From Thalassoglobus sp. JC818 (lineage in GTDB: Bacteria > Planctomycetota > Planctomycetia > Planctomycetales > Planctomycetaceae), in assembly GCF_040717535.1 (NCBI RefSeq), contig NZ_JBFEFI010000004.1:310001-374000 (forward strand): a stretch of 64,000 bases of DNA, written 5' to 3'. The position numbers and the translations under genes are program-made. The notes under the pieces are model-generated. The model was not told the DNA's origin. It did no database searches and saw nothing but the letters and a program-made list of their open reading frames with translations. Each line of letters begins with the position of its first letter. Within the stretch, counting starts at the first letter, position 1. Shown here in pieces: positions 18,528 to 27,545 of the stretch.

Positions 18528-18857
18528 TTACTCGTATGTTCTCGATGGAGCGGCAACTTTTCGGTAGCCGAGGTCGCGAATCACTTCGAGAACCTCACTC
18601 CAGGTTGGGAACTGACGATTGCTTCGACGTTTGTAGTCGTCCATAGCCTTCATGAATTCGATTTCGTCCGGCTTGTAGTCTCGCTCGCAGGTGGTGGGGT
18701 CGATCTGTCTGCGTCGCTCACCGTTTCGGCGATCCGCGGCACGTCGATCGTCACCATCGAAGTCGTCCTGAGTATTGCGTCGCTCAGCACTGACGCGTCG
18801 GTCTGCACGTCGTCGATCCACTTTGGCTTCTGCCAGTCCCATTAAGTCGTCCGTCAT
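18528..18857 (-). CDS. Small conserved-looking protein with Arg/Asp-rich N-terminus
   Basis: I do not recognise a named family. The 109-residue product has two parts: residues 1-52 are very rich in Arg and Asp with repeated DRR and ERR groups ([22 protein letters not shown]), and residues 60-105 form a compact-looking segment ([14 protein letters not shown], then [19 protein letters not shown]) of the kind seen in small planctomycete proteins. The start is well supported by AGGAG eight bases upstream and the gene has its own terminator, so it is real and transcribed alone. A regulatory or nucleic-acid-binding role would fit the charge pattern but is a guess. Confidence 0.7.
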   Translation of the reverse strand: MTDDLMGLAEAKVDRRRADRRVSAERRNTQDDFDGDDRRAADRRNGERRRQIDPTTCERDYKPDEIEFMKAMDDYKRRSNRQFPTWSEVLEVIRDLGYRKVAAPSRTYE

Positions 18858-19258
18858 TCCAAAACTCCTAACGCATTGCCGCTTGAGGGGTTAGTACCGT
18901 CGGGAAGAAGGTGCCATCCAGATCATCCCAGAGACCGACAGTACGAAACACGAGAGACATTCCTTCATGTGAAAGATGCAGCATTAGGGAAATTAGGCAA
19001 ATCGGGATCGGGCAAGTGATTGTAAAAACTGCAGAACGGATTCAGCTCGGAACGATTGTGCCGGATTTGATGGCAGAACGGGCGCAAAAACTTGAACGAA
19101 TCTTCACAAGAGCAAATGTGATTGGGGAAGTTCGGGATTCAGAAATCCGAAAAACCGTCAAATTCGGAAATCTCCCACGTTTCGCTGACCCTGCGAATCA
19201 TTCCAATCCGAACTATCCACTGTGGAAGAATCGCGATTGCGAAACGAGGCGAGCGCGG
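18858..19258. other. Intergenic region, 401 bp, before the MarR gene
   Basis: The plus strand is free of stops in the MarR frame from 18911, but the MarR domain starts only after 19259, and the translated stretch has no protein-like pattern. It should carry the promoter of the efflux operon and the MarR operator. No perfect palindrome that would mark the operator was found by eye. Confidence 0.4.
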
Positions 19259-19744
19259 ATGAATTTAGCTCAACATGACCAACGACAGCGAATCGAGATC
19301 GGAACAGTGCTCCGATTTGTCGAGCGTTTCAAGCATGCACTTTCGCATGGCTATCAGACACGTCTCAACATCACGCTGAATGCAGCTGCGGTCCTGAGGG
19401 AAATTGGAGACCGGCAGTCCTTGAACTGGACGCAGTCAGAACTCGCAGAAGACTTGTGCCTCTCTGAGTCGACGCTTTGCACACTGATTGAACGCTTGCG
19501 ACGCGAAGGGCTGGTGAAGAGATCACGTCTTGAAATTGATCGTCGGAAAACACGGCTCAACCTGACGCCATCTGGAAGCGACCTCGTCCGTCAGATTCAC
19601 GAAGTGGATGACGAGGTACTAGTCAGGTTGCAACAAGTTCTGTCTGACGACGAGCTCGCTCAACTGAATTCAACTTTCGCGCGGATCACCCAAACAATTC
19701 AGCACCAAGATCAGGCCGCTGACGCAGCCAGGAGGGCAGCGTAA
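19259..19744 (+). CDS. MarR-family transcriptional regulator
   Basis: The 161-residue product has a MarR winged helix: LNWTQSELAEDLCLSESTLCTLIERL as the recognition helix region, REGLVKRSRLEIDRRKTRLNLT as the wing (with the conserved D-R-R), and GSDLVRQIHEVDD leading into the dimer helix. GAGG lies 13 bases before the ATG at 19259. The longer frame to 18911 adds 116 residues with no family match. It is separated from the tolC-like gene by three bases and so heads the efflux operon, which it most likely represses until a ligand binds. Confidence 0.88.
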   Translation: MNLAQHDQRQRIEIGTVLRFVERFKHALSHGYQTRLNITLNAAAVLREIGDRQSLNWTQSELAEDLCLSESTLCTLIERLRREGLVKRSRLEIDRRKTRLNLTPSGSDLVRQIHEVDDEVLVRLQQVLSDDELAQLNSTFARITQTIQHQDQAADAARRAA

Positions 19745-19747
19745 CTC

Positions 19748-22444
19748 ATGTCTCATATGAAGCGTTGGAAGAACTGGTCTCGATACGTTCTCGGGACTGC
19801 ATTGTTAGCGTCTTCAGTCGGATGTTCGAGGACATTCTGGCGTCAACAGGCCGACGTTGATTCCTACACAGCGATCACGGAGCACCTCACCAACGAACGT
19901 TGGGCGCTGCCTCGAATCGACATCGATCCCGATCCGCGAAGTCGATTCTATGATCCTTACGATCCGGACTGTGAGCCACTGCCTCCGGACGATCCCGCCG
20001 CGCATGTTTACATGCACTGGGTTGACGGTTGGGAAGGCTACAAGTGCTGGCATAAGTTCGGTGACTTGATGACTGTGGAGAATCCACAGTGGCTCGCACA
20101 GTTTGGCCAGACTGTGGAAATGATCGATCCGGAAACGGGGGAATACATCGCTCCCGTTCCAAAGATCGAGGACATGACTCTCACCCAGTCTGTGGAACTG
20201 GCTCAGATCCAAAACCGCGACTATCAGACTCAGCTGGAAAACCTCTTTCTAACTGCACTTACGGTAACGTTCGAGCGGTACCAACTGGGGATTCGATATC
20301 TCGAACCGAATGGTGTCATCACGCAATCTCTTGACAACGGAGGCGGATTCGGCCGATTCGGTGTCAACAGTATCGGAATCAGTCAATCACTTCCGTGGGG
20401 AACGCAACTCGCGACTGAGCTTGCAAATACGACGATCTGGTCATTCGGAAACGGAAGCCAGACTTCGTCGATTTCGACACTGTCGTTCTCGATTTTGCAG
20501 CCTCTGTTCAATGGGGCTGGTCGAAAGGTCAACCTCGAAGCTTTGACGCAATCTGAACGTGACCTGTTGTATCAAGCTCGTGATCTTGCCCGATTCCGCA
20601 AGATCCTGTTCTCAGACATCGTTAGCCAGTATCTCTCGCTTGCCCAATCGATTCAGTCGATTCGCAACGAACAGGGAAACATTGTTCGACTGACGAAACA
20701 GGTCGAAACCCTGCTGGCGACCAGCGATTCAAGCGACATCCAGATTCGTGTGGAAATTGGTGATCTTGGGCCGGAGAACGAGTTTGTCGTCCCGGATGAA
20801 CTCAAAGGAAAGCTGACTTATCGCTTGGGAAGATTCTTCTGGCGTGGAACAATGTCTGCAGAAGAAGAGCAAATTCTGCGAAACCTTGTGCCGGGAGAGG
20901 GGTTTCAACTCAAAATCGACGACCTCGTGAATCGACTTCCCACTCCATCAAGCCCCCTCGATGTCTTGCAACTGCAGTTCGATCTGACGAATTCGATCAA
21001 CAACTTGCGTTCTCTGGAGCGTTCTTACCAGGACGGTTTGGATTCGTTCAAGATCTTTCTGGGTTTGCCACCTGACATCGAAATCACACTCGATGAATCC
21101 CTATTGAGTCCATTCGAGGTGATCGACGATCGGCTGACCGATCAGGAAAACGCGGTCGAAGAGTTCGTCGACGTCCTCTTCGAGGAGTTGGAACTCAATA
21201 CGGCTGAAGGACAGGCAATTCCTCTGGAAGACCTGAAGGAAGCGGCGACAGCCCTTTCGAACCTCATCGACGAGTCGATGCAAAACGTTCTGGAAACAGT
21301 TCGTCAGGATATGCAAACTCTTGATGAGCGAATTGATGATCGACTCGCAGCCGCTGAGACTCCTGAGCTTCGCAGCCGATTACAGTCCGATTACGCAAAA
21401 TCAAAAGAAGATTTCCGAAATTCGGAGAGCAACTTCCAGGCAATTCGCCAGTTGATGGACAGGCTGCTCGCGACGTTGAATAGCAATCCGGCAGAAGATG
21501 TCCTCGTGACTGTGCCCGCCGAGTTGAATAAAATTCGGCAGGAACTTTTAACGGTGATTCAAGCTGCCGCTGTTCCGCAGGTGAGTGCACGAGTCGAGCT
21601 GATCAATGTGGCTCCGTTTGACTTGTCACTGCAGCAAGCGACTCAGTTAGCTGTGGAAAATCGCCTGGACCTCATGAATGCTCGTGCTGAAGTCATGGAC
21701 GCACGGCGTCGTGTGGAAGTTGTGGCCAACGCACTCCGAGGAGTGCTGGACGTTGGAATTGATGGAAGTATCTCGACAGATCCAGGCGGAAAGGATCCGT
21801 TTGACTTCCGTGACGATACTGGAGTCCTGAGTGCTTCACTCGCCTTCGATACTCCACTCGATCAAATTGATGAACGAAATGCCTATCGACGTGTGCTCGT
21901 CGCCTACCAACGAGCCCGTCGGGACTATATGCTAGCTGAAGACCTTGTTAAGGAAGATGTGAGACGTGCCTGGCGACAGCTAAGAGTTCTTCGCCAGAAC
22001 CTGGAAACGTCTCGAGTCGGTCTTCGAATTGCAGCCCTGCAATATGACAGTGCCATCGCGGAACTGAGCGAACCTCGTGACCCACGAGCGGCGGTAAACC
22101 GATCCAGCGGTTTGCAAGGACAAAACCTGACCCGTGCCTTGAACTCGATTCTGTCGGCTCAAAACCAGCTCATTCGAAACTGGGTGAATTACGAGCAGAA
22201 TCGAATTAACATCTACCGAGATATGGGTATCATGGAGATCGGTCCCGATGGGATCTGGAACGACGAAGTCTATCGAAACATCGACAACACCTTTCGTGAG
22301 AACCAAAATGGCTTCGAGAACCGGCAAAACAACGCCCTGGATACTACTTGGTCTGATCCTGGCGGGAGTGGGGGGCTTGGCTTTGGCGGCCAAAACCCTC
22401 AAACCGGAGTTGTTCAGCTTCCTCCCCTGGACGTCGTCGAGTAG
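19748..22444 (+). CDS. TolC-family outer membrane efflux lipoprotein
   Basis: The 898-residue protein begins with a lipoprotein signal (ALLASSVGC, Cys26), so it should be anchored to the outer membrane. It has two TolC-type repeats: the first around LTQSVELAQIQNRDYQTQLENLFL and the second around LSLQQATQLAVENRLDLMNARAEVMDARRRV. It is nearly twice the length of E. coli TolC; the extra length comes from the N-terminal 130 residues and a long middle region that contains coiled-coil helices. The last 45 codons are shared, in another frame, with the start of the adaptor gene. It provides the outer membrane channel of the efflux system encoded downstream. Confidence 0.88.
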   Translation: MSHMKRWKNWSRYVLGTALLASSVGCSRTFWRQQADVDSYTAITEHLTNERWALPRIDIDPDPRSRFYDPYDPDCEPLPPDDPAAHVYMHWVDGWEGYKCWHKFGDLMTVENPQWLAQFGQTVEMIDPETGEYIAPVPKIEDMTLTQSVELAQIQNRDYQTQLENLFLTALTVTFERYQLGIRYLEPNGVITQSLDNGGGFGRFGVNSIGISQSLPWGTQLATELANTTIWSFGNGSQTSSISTLSFSILQPLFNGAGRKVNLEALTQSERDLLYQARDLARFRKILFSDIVSQYLSLAQSIQSIRNEQGNIVRLTKQVETLLATSDSSDIQIRVEIGDLGPENEFVVPDELKGKLTYRLGRFFWRGTMSAEEEQILRNLVPGEGFQLKIDDLVNRLPTPSSPLDVLQLQFDLTNSINNLRSLERSYQDGLDSFKIFLGLPPDIEITLDESLLSPFEVIDDRLTDQENAVEEFVDVLFEELELNTAEGQAIPLEDLKEAATALSNLIDESMQNVLETVRQDMQTLDERIDDRLAAAETPELRSRLQSDYAKSKEDFRNSESNFQAIRQLMDRLLATLNSNPAEDVLVTVPAELNKIRQELLTVIQAAAVPQVSARVELINVAPFDLSLQQATQLAVENRLDLMNARAEVMDARRRVEVVANALRGVLDVGIDGSISTDPGGKDPFDFRDDTGVLSASLAFDTPLDQIDERNAYRRVLVAYQRARRDYMLAEDLVKEDVRRAWRQLRVLRQNLETSRVGLRIAALQYDSAIAELSEPRDPRAAVNRSSGLQGQNLTRALNSILSAQNQLIRNWVNYEQNRINIYRDMGIMEIGPDGIWNDEVYRNIDNTFRENQNGFENRQNNALDTTWSDPGGSGGLGFGGQNPQTGVVQLPPLDVVE

Positions 22445-24167
22445 CCGAATTCCGAGCAACCTGCTGACCACCAAAGCGGTCAGCGGGCCGTTCCTCGTCA
22501 GTCTGAGCGTGCAGGGAAACCTCGATAGTCGAAGCAACGTCACGCTCTCAAGTCAGGTTGAAGGTTCAACGACAATCATCAGCATTGTCCCGGAAGGAAC
22601 ACTGGCCGAAAAAGGCGACGTGCTTTGCGTGCTGGATTCTTCTGTTCTGCGTGAGAAGACGAAGCAGCAGGAGATCACCGTCACTCAAGCTAAAGCTTCC
22701 ATGGAGCAGGCGCAGGAAGCACTGAAGATTCAGGAAAAACAAAACGAGAGCGATATTTCAGCTGCGGAACTGCAATGGGAACTGGCGAAGCTCGACCTCG
22801 AAAGCTACATCGAAGGCCAATATCCGAAAGAAGAAAAAGAACTCGCGGGTGCTGTTCTACTTGCTGAAGAAGAGCTGCTGAGAAACGAAGAGTCCTACGA
22901 CTTCACGCTTGAGCAGGTCAAAAAGGGTTATCGCACACAAGACGACCTGGAAGCTGCCAAACTTGCCGTCAAACAAGCTGAACTCAAGCTTCAAGGTGCG
23001 GAAGAAGCTTACAAGGTTTTGACTGAGTACACCCGCAAACGAACCGTCGCTGAGCTTCAGGCGAACGCTAAAGAGTTCGAACGCGAACTGGAACGCGTCA
23101 AGCTGAAAGCCAAGTCGTCGTTGACTCAATATGAGACTGACGTCGAAGCGACCAAGCTGACGTATCAGGTTGAGAAGGAACAATTTGATCTTAATCTTGA
23201 ACAGATCGAAGCTTGTACTCTGACAGCACCGCAAAACGGCGAAGTCGTTTACGCGAACATGTCATCCAGCCGCCGTTCCAGCGAGCCTGTGAACATCGAA
23301 GAAGGGGCAACCGTCCGTGAGCGCCAAGCGATCATCAACCTTCCCGACGTTTCTCAGATGCGTGTTGACTGCCGAATCCACGAGTCACTCATCGGAGCGA
23401 TTCGCAAAGGGCTTCGCACTCGGATTCGAATCGATGCTTATCCTGATGAGTACTTCAACGGTGTCGTCGCGACCGTTTCATCTGTCCCAATGGCCGGACA
23501 ATGGCCGAACACCGATCTTCGTGAGTACGCGACCGAAATTCACCTGACAGACGAGGTCGAGAAGATCATGAAACTTCGTCCGGGTCTGACAGCGCAGGTC
23601 GAAATCCTGGTCGACAATCGGGCGAAAGTCCTTCAGGTTCCAGTTCAGAGCATCTTGTCAGTGGCTAGCCAGCAATTTGCCTACATCGTGAAACCGAATG
23701 GATCAGTCGAACGACGATCAGTCAAAATTGGTCTCTCGAATCAGTCCCATGTGGAAGTCATCGACGGTGTTGAAGAAGGTGAGAATGTTGTCATGAATCC
23801 TCGCAGCCAGTTCGCTGACGAGATCGGAGAATTGGAAGCAGAACTCTCCAAGAAGAAAGATGACGACGCAGCCACCGAAGACTCACCAGCTGGCAACAGC
23901 GAAGATAAGGCTGGTCCGCCGAATCGTGGCCCTCAAGGTGGCGAAAACCGTCCGGGGAACGGTGCCGGTGGTGGTGGTCCTCAAGGAAATGGACCTCCGG
24001 GAGGCGGCGACCCATCCGCCATCATCCAGCGTCTCGATAAAGACGGAGACGGGCAAATCAGCGAGGATGAAGCTCCTGACCGCATGAAATCGAACTTCTC
24101 AACGTTAGATAAAAACGGAGACGGCAAGATTTCGAAAGAAGAGTTTTCAGCAGGCCGCCCCGGTTAA
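22308..24167 (+). CDS. Membrane fusion (HlyD/RND-type) efflux adaptor with two C-terminal EF-hands
   Basis: From the ATG at 22308 the product has 619 residues: a membrane anchor (WILLGLILAGVGGLALAA), a beta-barrel/lipoyl half (NLDSRSNVTLSSQVEG, VPEGTLAEKGDVLCVLD), a long coiled-coil hairpin rich in Glu, Lys and Gln (about 130-310), then the second lipoyl and beta-barrel parts (CTLTAPQNGEVVYA, VQSILSVASQQFAYIV). Residues about 525-570 are a Gly/Pro/Asn-rich linker. The C-terminus carries two EF-hand loops, DKDGDGQISEDE (577-588) and DKNGDGKISKEE (601-612), with all calcium ligands. The adaptor links the inner membrane ABC permease to the TolC-like channel. EF-hands are not a normal part of such adaptors. 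Confidence 0.88.
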   Translation: MASRTGKTTPWILLGLILAGVGGLALAAKTLKPELFSFLPWTSSSSRIPSNLLTTKAVSGPFLVSLSVQGNLDSRSNVTLSSQVEGSTTIISIVPEGTLAEKGDVLCVLDSSVLREKTKQQEITVTQAKASMEQAQEALKIQEKQNESDISAAELQWELAKLDLESYIEGQYPKEEKELAGAVLLAEEELLRNEESYDFTLEQVKKGYRTQDDLEAAKLAVKQAELKLQGAEEAYKVLTEYTRKRTVAELQANAKEFERELERVKLKAKSSLTQYETDVEATKLTYQVEKEQFDLNLEQIEACTLTAPQNGEVVYANMSSSRRSSEPVNIEEGATVRERQAIINLPDVSQMRVDCRIHESLIGAIRKGLRTRIRIDAYPDEYFNGVVATVSSVPMAGQWPNTDLREYATEIHLTDEVEKIMKLRPGLTAQVEILVDNRAKVLQVPVQSILSVASQQFAYIVKPNGSVERRSVKIGLSNQSHVEVIDGVEEGENVVMNPRSQFADEIGELEAELSKKKDDDAATEDSPAGNSEDKAGPPNRGPQGGENRPGNGAGGGGPQGNGPPGGGDPSAIIQRLDKDGDGQISEDEAPDRMKSNFSTLDKNGDGKISKEEFSAGRPG

Positions 24168-24339
24168 TAGCGGTCGCTTCTGAATAAGGATTGACAGGCT
24201 CGCAGTATCCGACAAGCGAGTGTCCTCTCTGCGAGTCCTGCCGAATCCAAATCCTGCCTTCATCCAGCGGCAACCAAGTCGCGATTTGCCATCAATCCAG
24301 AAGTCGCCCACAGACTTCCCCGAGAGATACCAATCCACG

Positions 24340-25038
24340 ATGGAATTGACAGCCAAACTCGTCGATTTGCATAAACACTACGACCTCGGTTCTGTGGTCG
24401 TGAAAGCGCTCAACGGTGTTTCACTGGACATCCCCAAAGGGGATTTCCTCGCCATCATGGGTTCTTCCGGAAGTGGAAAGAGCACCATGCTCAACCTCCT
24501 CGGGGGACTCGATCGCCCTACAAAAGGCGAGTATTTCCTGCGTGGGAAGAACGTCGCGACACTTTCTGACGATGAGCTGTCCGCGATCCGAAACAGCTTG
24601 ATTGGCTTCATTTTTCAGTCATTCAATCTGATCGCTCAGTACACGGTTCTCGAGAATATCGGAGTACCGCTTCTCTATCGTCCGGGTTACCCGGCGATCA
24701 CGTCGGAAGATCAGGATCGCTGTAACGAACTCGCCAAAATGGTGGGTCTCGGCGAGCGAACCGACCACCGCCCCTATCAGCTCTCTGGGGGACAACAGCA
24801 GCGTGTCGCCATCGCTCGATCGCTGATCAATGACCCAGCCATCATCATGGCAGACGAACCGACTGGTAACCTCGACTCCAAAACAGGCGAGGAGATTCTG
24901 GAAATGCTCAAAATGCTGAATGCTGAAGGGCGAACCATTATCATGGTGACGCACGAAGACGACGTCGCCGAACAAGCTAAGAATCAGATTTTCATGAAAG
25001 ACGGGCTCATTGCGGGTACCGGAATCTTCAAAGGATAA
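24340..25038 (+). CDS. ABC transporter ATPase (MacB/LolD-like)
   Basis: The 232-residue ATPase has Walker A ([10 protein letters not shown]), Q-loop ([18 protein letters not shown]), signature ([17 protein letters not shown]), Walker B ([13 protein letters not shown]) and the switch His ([11 protein letters not shown]). This set, with PTGNLDS, marks the MacB/LolD/FtsE branch that works with FtsX-like permeases. The ATG at 24340 is preferred; a GTG at 24220 only adds unrelated residues. It stands between the adaptor and the permease and should power the efflux pump. Confidence 0.93.
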   Translation: MELTAKLVDLHKHYDLGSVVVKALNGVSLDIPKGDFLAIMGSSGSGKSTMLNLLGGLDRPTKGEYFLRGKNVATLSDDELSAIRNSLIGFIFQSFNLIAQYTVLENIGVPLLYRPGYPAITSEDQDRCNELAKMVGLGERTDHRPYQLSGGQQQRVAIARSLINDPAIIMADEPTGNLDSKTGEEILEMLKMLNAEGRTIIMVTHEDDVAEQAKNQIFMKDGLIAGTGIFKG

Positions 25039-25107
25039 ACTGCCACGATCTCCTCATTATGGGGGAGACACTTCCTGCCAACCCGACTTTCTCACCCTCA
25101 AAGCCTC

Positions 25108-26472
25108 ATGCCAAATCTCCTTCGAACAATTAGTATGGCACTTAAGAGCCTGATGCTGCAAAAACTGCGGTCAGGTTTGACGATGCTGGGGATTGTGTTT
25201 GGGGTCTTCTCTGTGATTGCCATGTTGGCGATCGGTGAAGGGGCGAGTAAACAAGCTCAGGAACAAGTTCTGCAGCTCGGGGCGAGCAACATTATCGTCG
25301 TCAGTGTTGAGCCTCCAGAAGACAGCAGCAGCGGCAGCAGTTCCGGAAGCATCAAACGGTACGGGTTGAACCGCGATGACTTCCGCGTGCTGCAACGAAC
25401 TGTCCCGCGTCTCGAAGGAATCGTTCCGGTTCGGGAAGTGACGTTGAATGTTCGAAATCGAGAATTCGAAATGAATCCTCGTGTCGTCGGCTGCACACCC
25501 GAATATCAGGATATGAACCACCTGGAAATCTCGATGGGGCGGTTTCTCTCCGACGAAGACATGCGAAAGCTGGCCAATGTCGTCGTGATTGCTTCCGACA
25601 CTGCGACAAGACTTTTTCCACTCGAAAACCCGCTCGGAAAAACCGTCCAGATCTCCAACCGGGCGTATCGAGTGATTGGAGTAACCAAAGAGCGAACAGC
25701 ATCGGCTGCCATCGGGGGAAGTCTGTCAGGGCAAGATTACAACAAAGACCTCTACATGCCGCTGGACACCTTCCAGTCTCGCATCAACAACAAAGACACC
25801 ATTATCAAGCGAACATCGGGCAGCTTCAGCGCGGTGTCGCTCGTCTACAATCAGATTACGCTCAAGATCAACCACCCGAACATTGTTGACGAACCGGACG
25901 TCATCATCGCGACAGCTGAAATGGTTCGCGAAACCATGGACAAAAACCACGGGGACAAGGGCGATGTCGATGTCATCGTCCCGCTCGAATTGCTCAAACA
26001 GGCAGAGCAGTTGCGTAATATCTTTAACGTCGTTCTCGGATCGATTGCCGGGATCAGTCTGCTCGTCGGCGGTATCGGCATCATGAACATCATGCTCGCG
26101 ACCGTGACGGAACGAACTCGCGAGATTGGAATTCGTCGAGCTCTTGGTGCGCGGCGAATCGACATCACCCAACAGTTCCTCGTCGAAACGATTGTGCTCT
26201 CCGGAACAGGCGGAATCATCGGAGTGGCTCTCGGCCTGGCAACTCCCATTGCGTTTCGCTTCATCAAGTTCATTGTCGAAAACTACATCATGGAGTCCTC
26301 AACCGCGCAGTCGGACATGAGTCAGATGTTCCTCAATATGACTCCGCAGATTGCCATCTGGTCGCTGCCGGTGGCGTTTGGATTCTCCGTGTTAACCGGG
26401 CTCGTCTTCGGAGTTTATCCAGCCCGCTCGGCTGCTCGTCTCGATCCGATTGAAGCACTCCGTCACGAGTGA
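25108..26472 (+). CDS. ABC permease, FtsX/MacB type
   Basis: The 454-residue protein has the MacB layout: an N-terminal membrane helix ([26 protein letters not shown]), a large periplasmic domain (about 45-290) with the [13 protein letters not shown] start, and three C-terminal helices ([36 protein letters not shown]). The [14 protein letters not shown] loop is the coupling motif of the family. A Ser/Gly-rich run (DSSSGSSSG) lies in the periplasmic domain. With the ATPase, adaptor and TolC-like protein it makes a complete tripartite MacAB-TolC-type exporter; the cargo (peptide, macrolide-like compound or lipid) is unknown. Confidence 0.92.
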   Translation: MPNLLRTISMALKSLMLQKLRSGLTMLGIVFGVFSVIAMLAIGEGASKQAQEQVLQLGASNIIVVSVEPPEDSSSGSSSGSIKRYGLNRDDFRVLQRTVPRLEGIVPVREVTLNVRNREFEMNPRVVGCTPEYQDMNHLEISMGRFLSDEDMRKLANVVVIASDTATRLFPLENPLGKTVQISNRAYRVIGVTKERTASAAIGGSLSGQDYNKDLYMPLDTFQSRINNKDTIIKRTSGSFSAVSLVYNQITLKINHPNIVDEPDVIIATAEMVRETMDKNHGDKGDVDVIVPLELLKQAEQLRNIFNVVLGSIAGISLLVGGIGIMNIMLATVTERTREIGIRRALGARRIDITQQFLVETIVLSGTGGIIGVALGLATPIAFRFIKFIVENYIMESSTAQSDMSQMFLNMTPQIAIWSLPVAFGFSVLTGLVFGVYPARSAARLDPIEALRHE

Positions 26473-26775
26473 TTTCACCGCTCTCGTCGGCAAATACGTC
26501 ACAACCGGACATTGAGTCCTCGCTCGCGTGTGTGCATTTCACGTTTCACATTCAGGTTGCGGAAACATCAGCTAGGTTTCCAACACTTGATGATCCATGA
26601 AATTGCGTCGCTGCCCAATGCCTCGGTTTGTCTGCATTCGCCTGAATGTACTTCATTCGATGAAGCCTCAATTCCTCGGTCGGAACGTTGAAGCCTCTAG
26701 AACAGACTGAAGCTGACGTTTCAAAATCGATCATCAGGGACTCCCCCACGTCGCCCCTCCCTTTCGAGACGTATT
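26473..26775. other. Intergenic region, 303 bp, between two ABC operons
   Basis: The gap is long enough for a terminator and a new promoter, so the following ABC pair may be an independent unit. I see no strong hairpin, promoter pair or repeat in it. Confidence 0.4.
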
Positions 26776-27531
26776 GTGATCGAGATACAAGATTTTCGAA
26801 AAGTCTACGATGGATTGCTCGCCGTTGACCAACTCAGCTTTTCCGTCAAACCGGGAGAAGTGCTGGGGCTGATCGGCCCCAACGGAGCTGGAAAGACCAC
26901 GACCTTGAGATCGCTCTGTGGTCTGGTTGTCCCGACATCCGGACACCTCAGCGTCTGCGGATATGACATCGAACAAGCTCCGATCGAAGCGAAGAAACGC
27001 CTCTGCTACATTCCTGACGATCCGCCGTTGTTCTCTGACCTGACGGTTGAACAGCATCTCGCCTTCACTGCGAGCGTTTACAACGTCGAAAACGCCAGCG
27101 AGAAAGCTGCTCGACTCCTTGAGACATTCGAGCTCGCTTCGAAAAAGAGCACTCGTGCTTCAGACCTTTCACGCGGTATGCGGCAGAAGCTGGCCATCAT
27201 CTGTGGCTATCTCCACGAACCGGAAGTGATCCTGCTGGATGAACCGATGACCGGTCTCGATCCACACGGAATTCGTAAGCTGAAAGAATCCATTCAGGTT
27301 CGAGCGGAACAAGGAGCGGCGATTGTGATCAGTTCGCACCTGCTCGCCATGGTCGAAGACTTCTGTACGCACGTGCTGATCCTCAAGAATGGACAGCAGC
27401 GATTTTGTGGAACACTGGACGAACTCAAACACTCCTTCGTCAGTCACCAAAACTCGATGACGCTGGAACAAATCTTCTTCCATGCGACGGATGCTGAAGC
27501 CCCCTCTCTCGTTCCATCATTGTCTGAATAG
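26776..27531 (+). CDS. ABC-2 type exporter ATPase
   Basis: The 251-residue ATPase has Walker A (GPNGAGKTTTLRSLCG), Q-loop (YIPDDPPLF), a variant signature (DLSRGMRQKLAIICGYLH), Walker B (VILLDEPMTGLDPHG) and switch His (ISSHLLAMVED). This is the CcmA/NatA class of exporters and differs from the MacB-type ATPase upstream. Translation starts with GTG at 26776, which directly opens the domain (IEIQDFRKVYDG). The permease gene follows after 14 bases, so the pair is one unit. Confidence 0.92.
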   Translation: MIEIQDFRKVYDGLLAVDQLSFSVKPGEVLGLIGPNGAGKTTTLRSLCGLVVPTSGHLSVCGYDIEQAPIEAKKRLCYIPDDPPLFSDLTVEQHLAFTASVYNVENASEKAARLLETFELASKKSTRASDLSRGMRQKLAIICGYLHEPEVILLDEPMTGLDPHGIRKLKESIQVRAEQGAAIVISSHLLAMVEDFCTHVLILKNGQQRFCGTLDELKHSFVSHQNSMTLEQIFFHATDAEAPSLVPSLSE

Positions 27532-27545
27532 CGAATCGTCCACCC

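Noticed and set aside
18911-19258. Possible N-terminal extension of the MarR regulator
   Set aside because: The added 116 residues have no family match and exceed any normal MarR N-terminus; the ATG at 19259 has a ribosome site.
25049-25069. Short inverted repeat between the ABC ATPase and permease genes
   Set aside because: The stem is only five or six bases with a long loop and lies inside an operon; it is within chance expectation.
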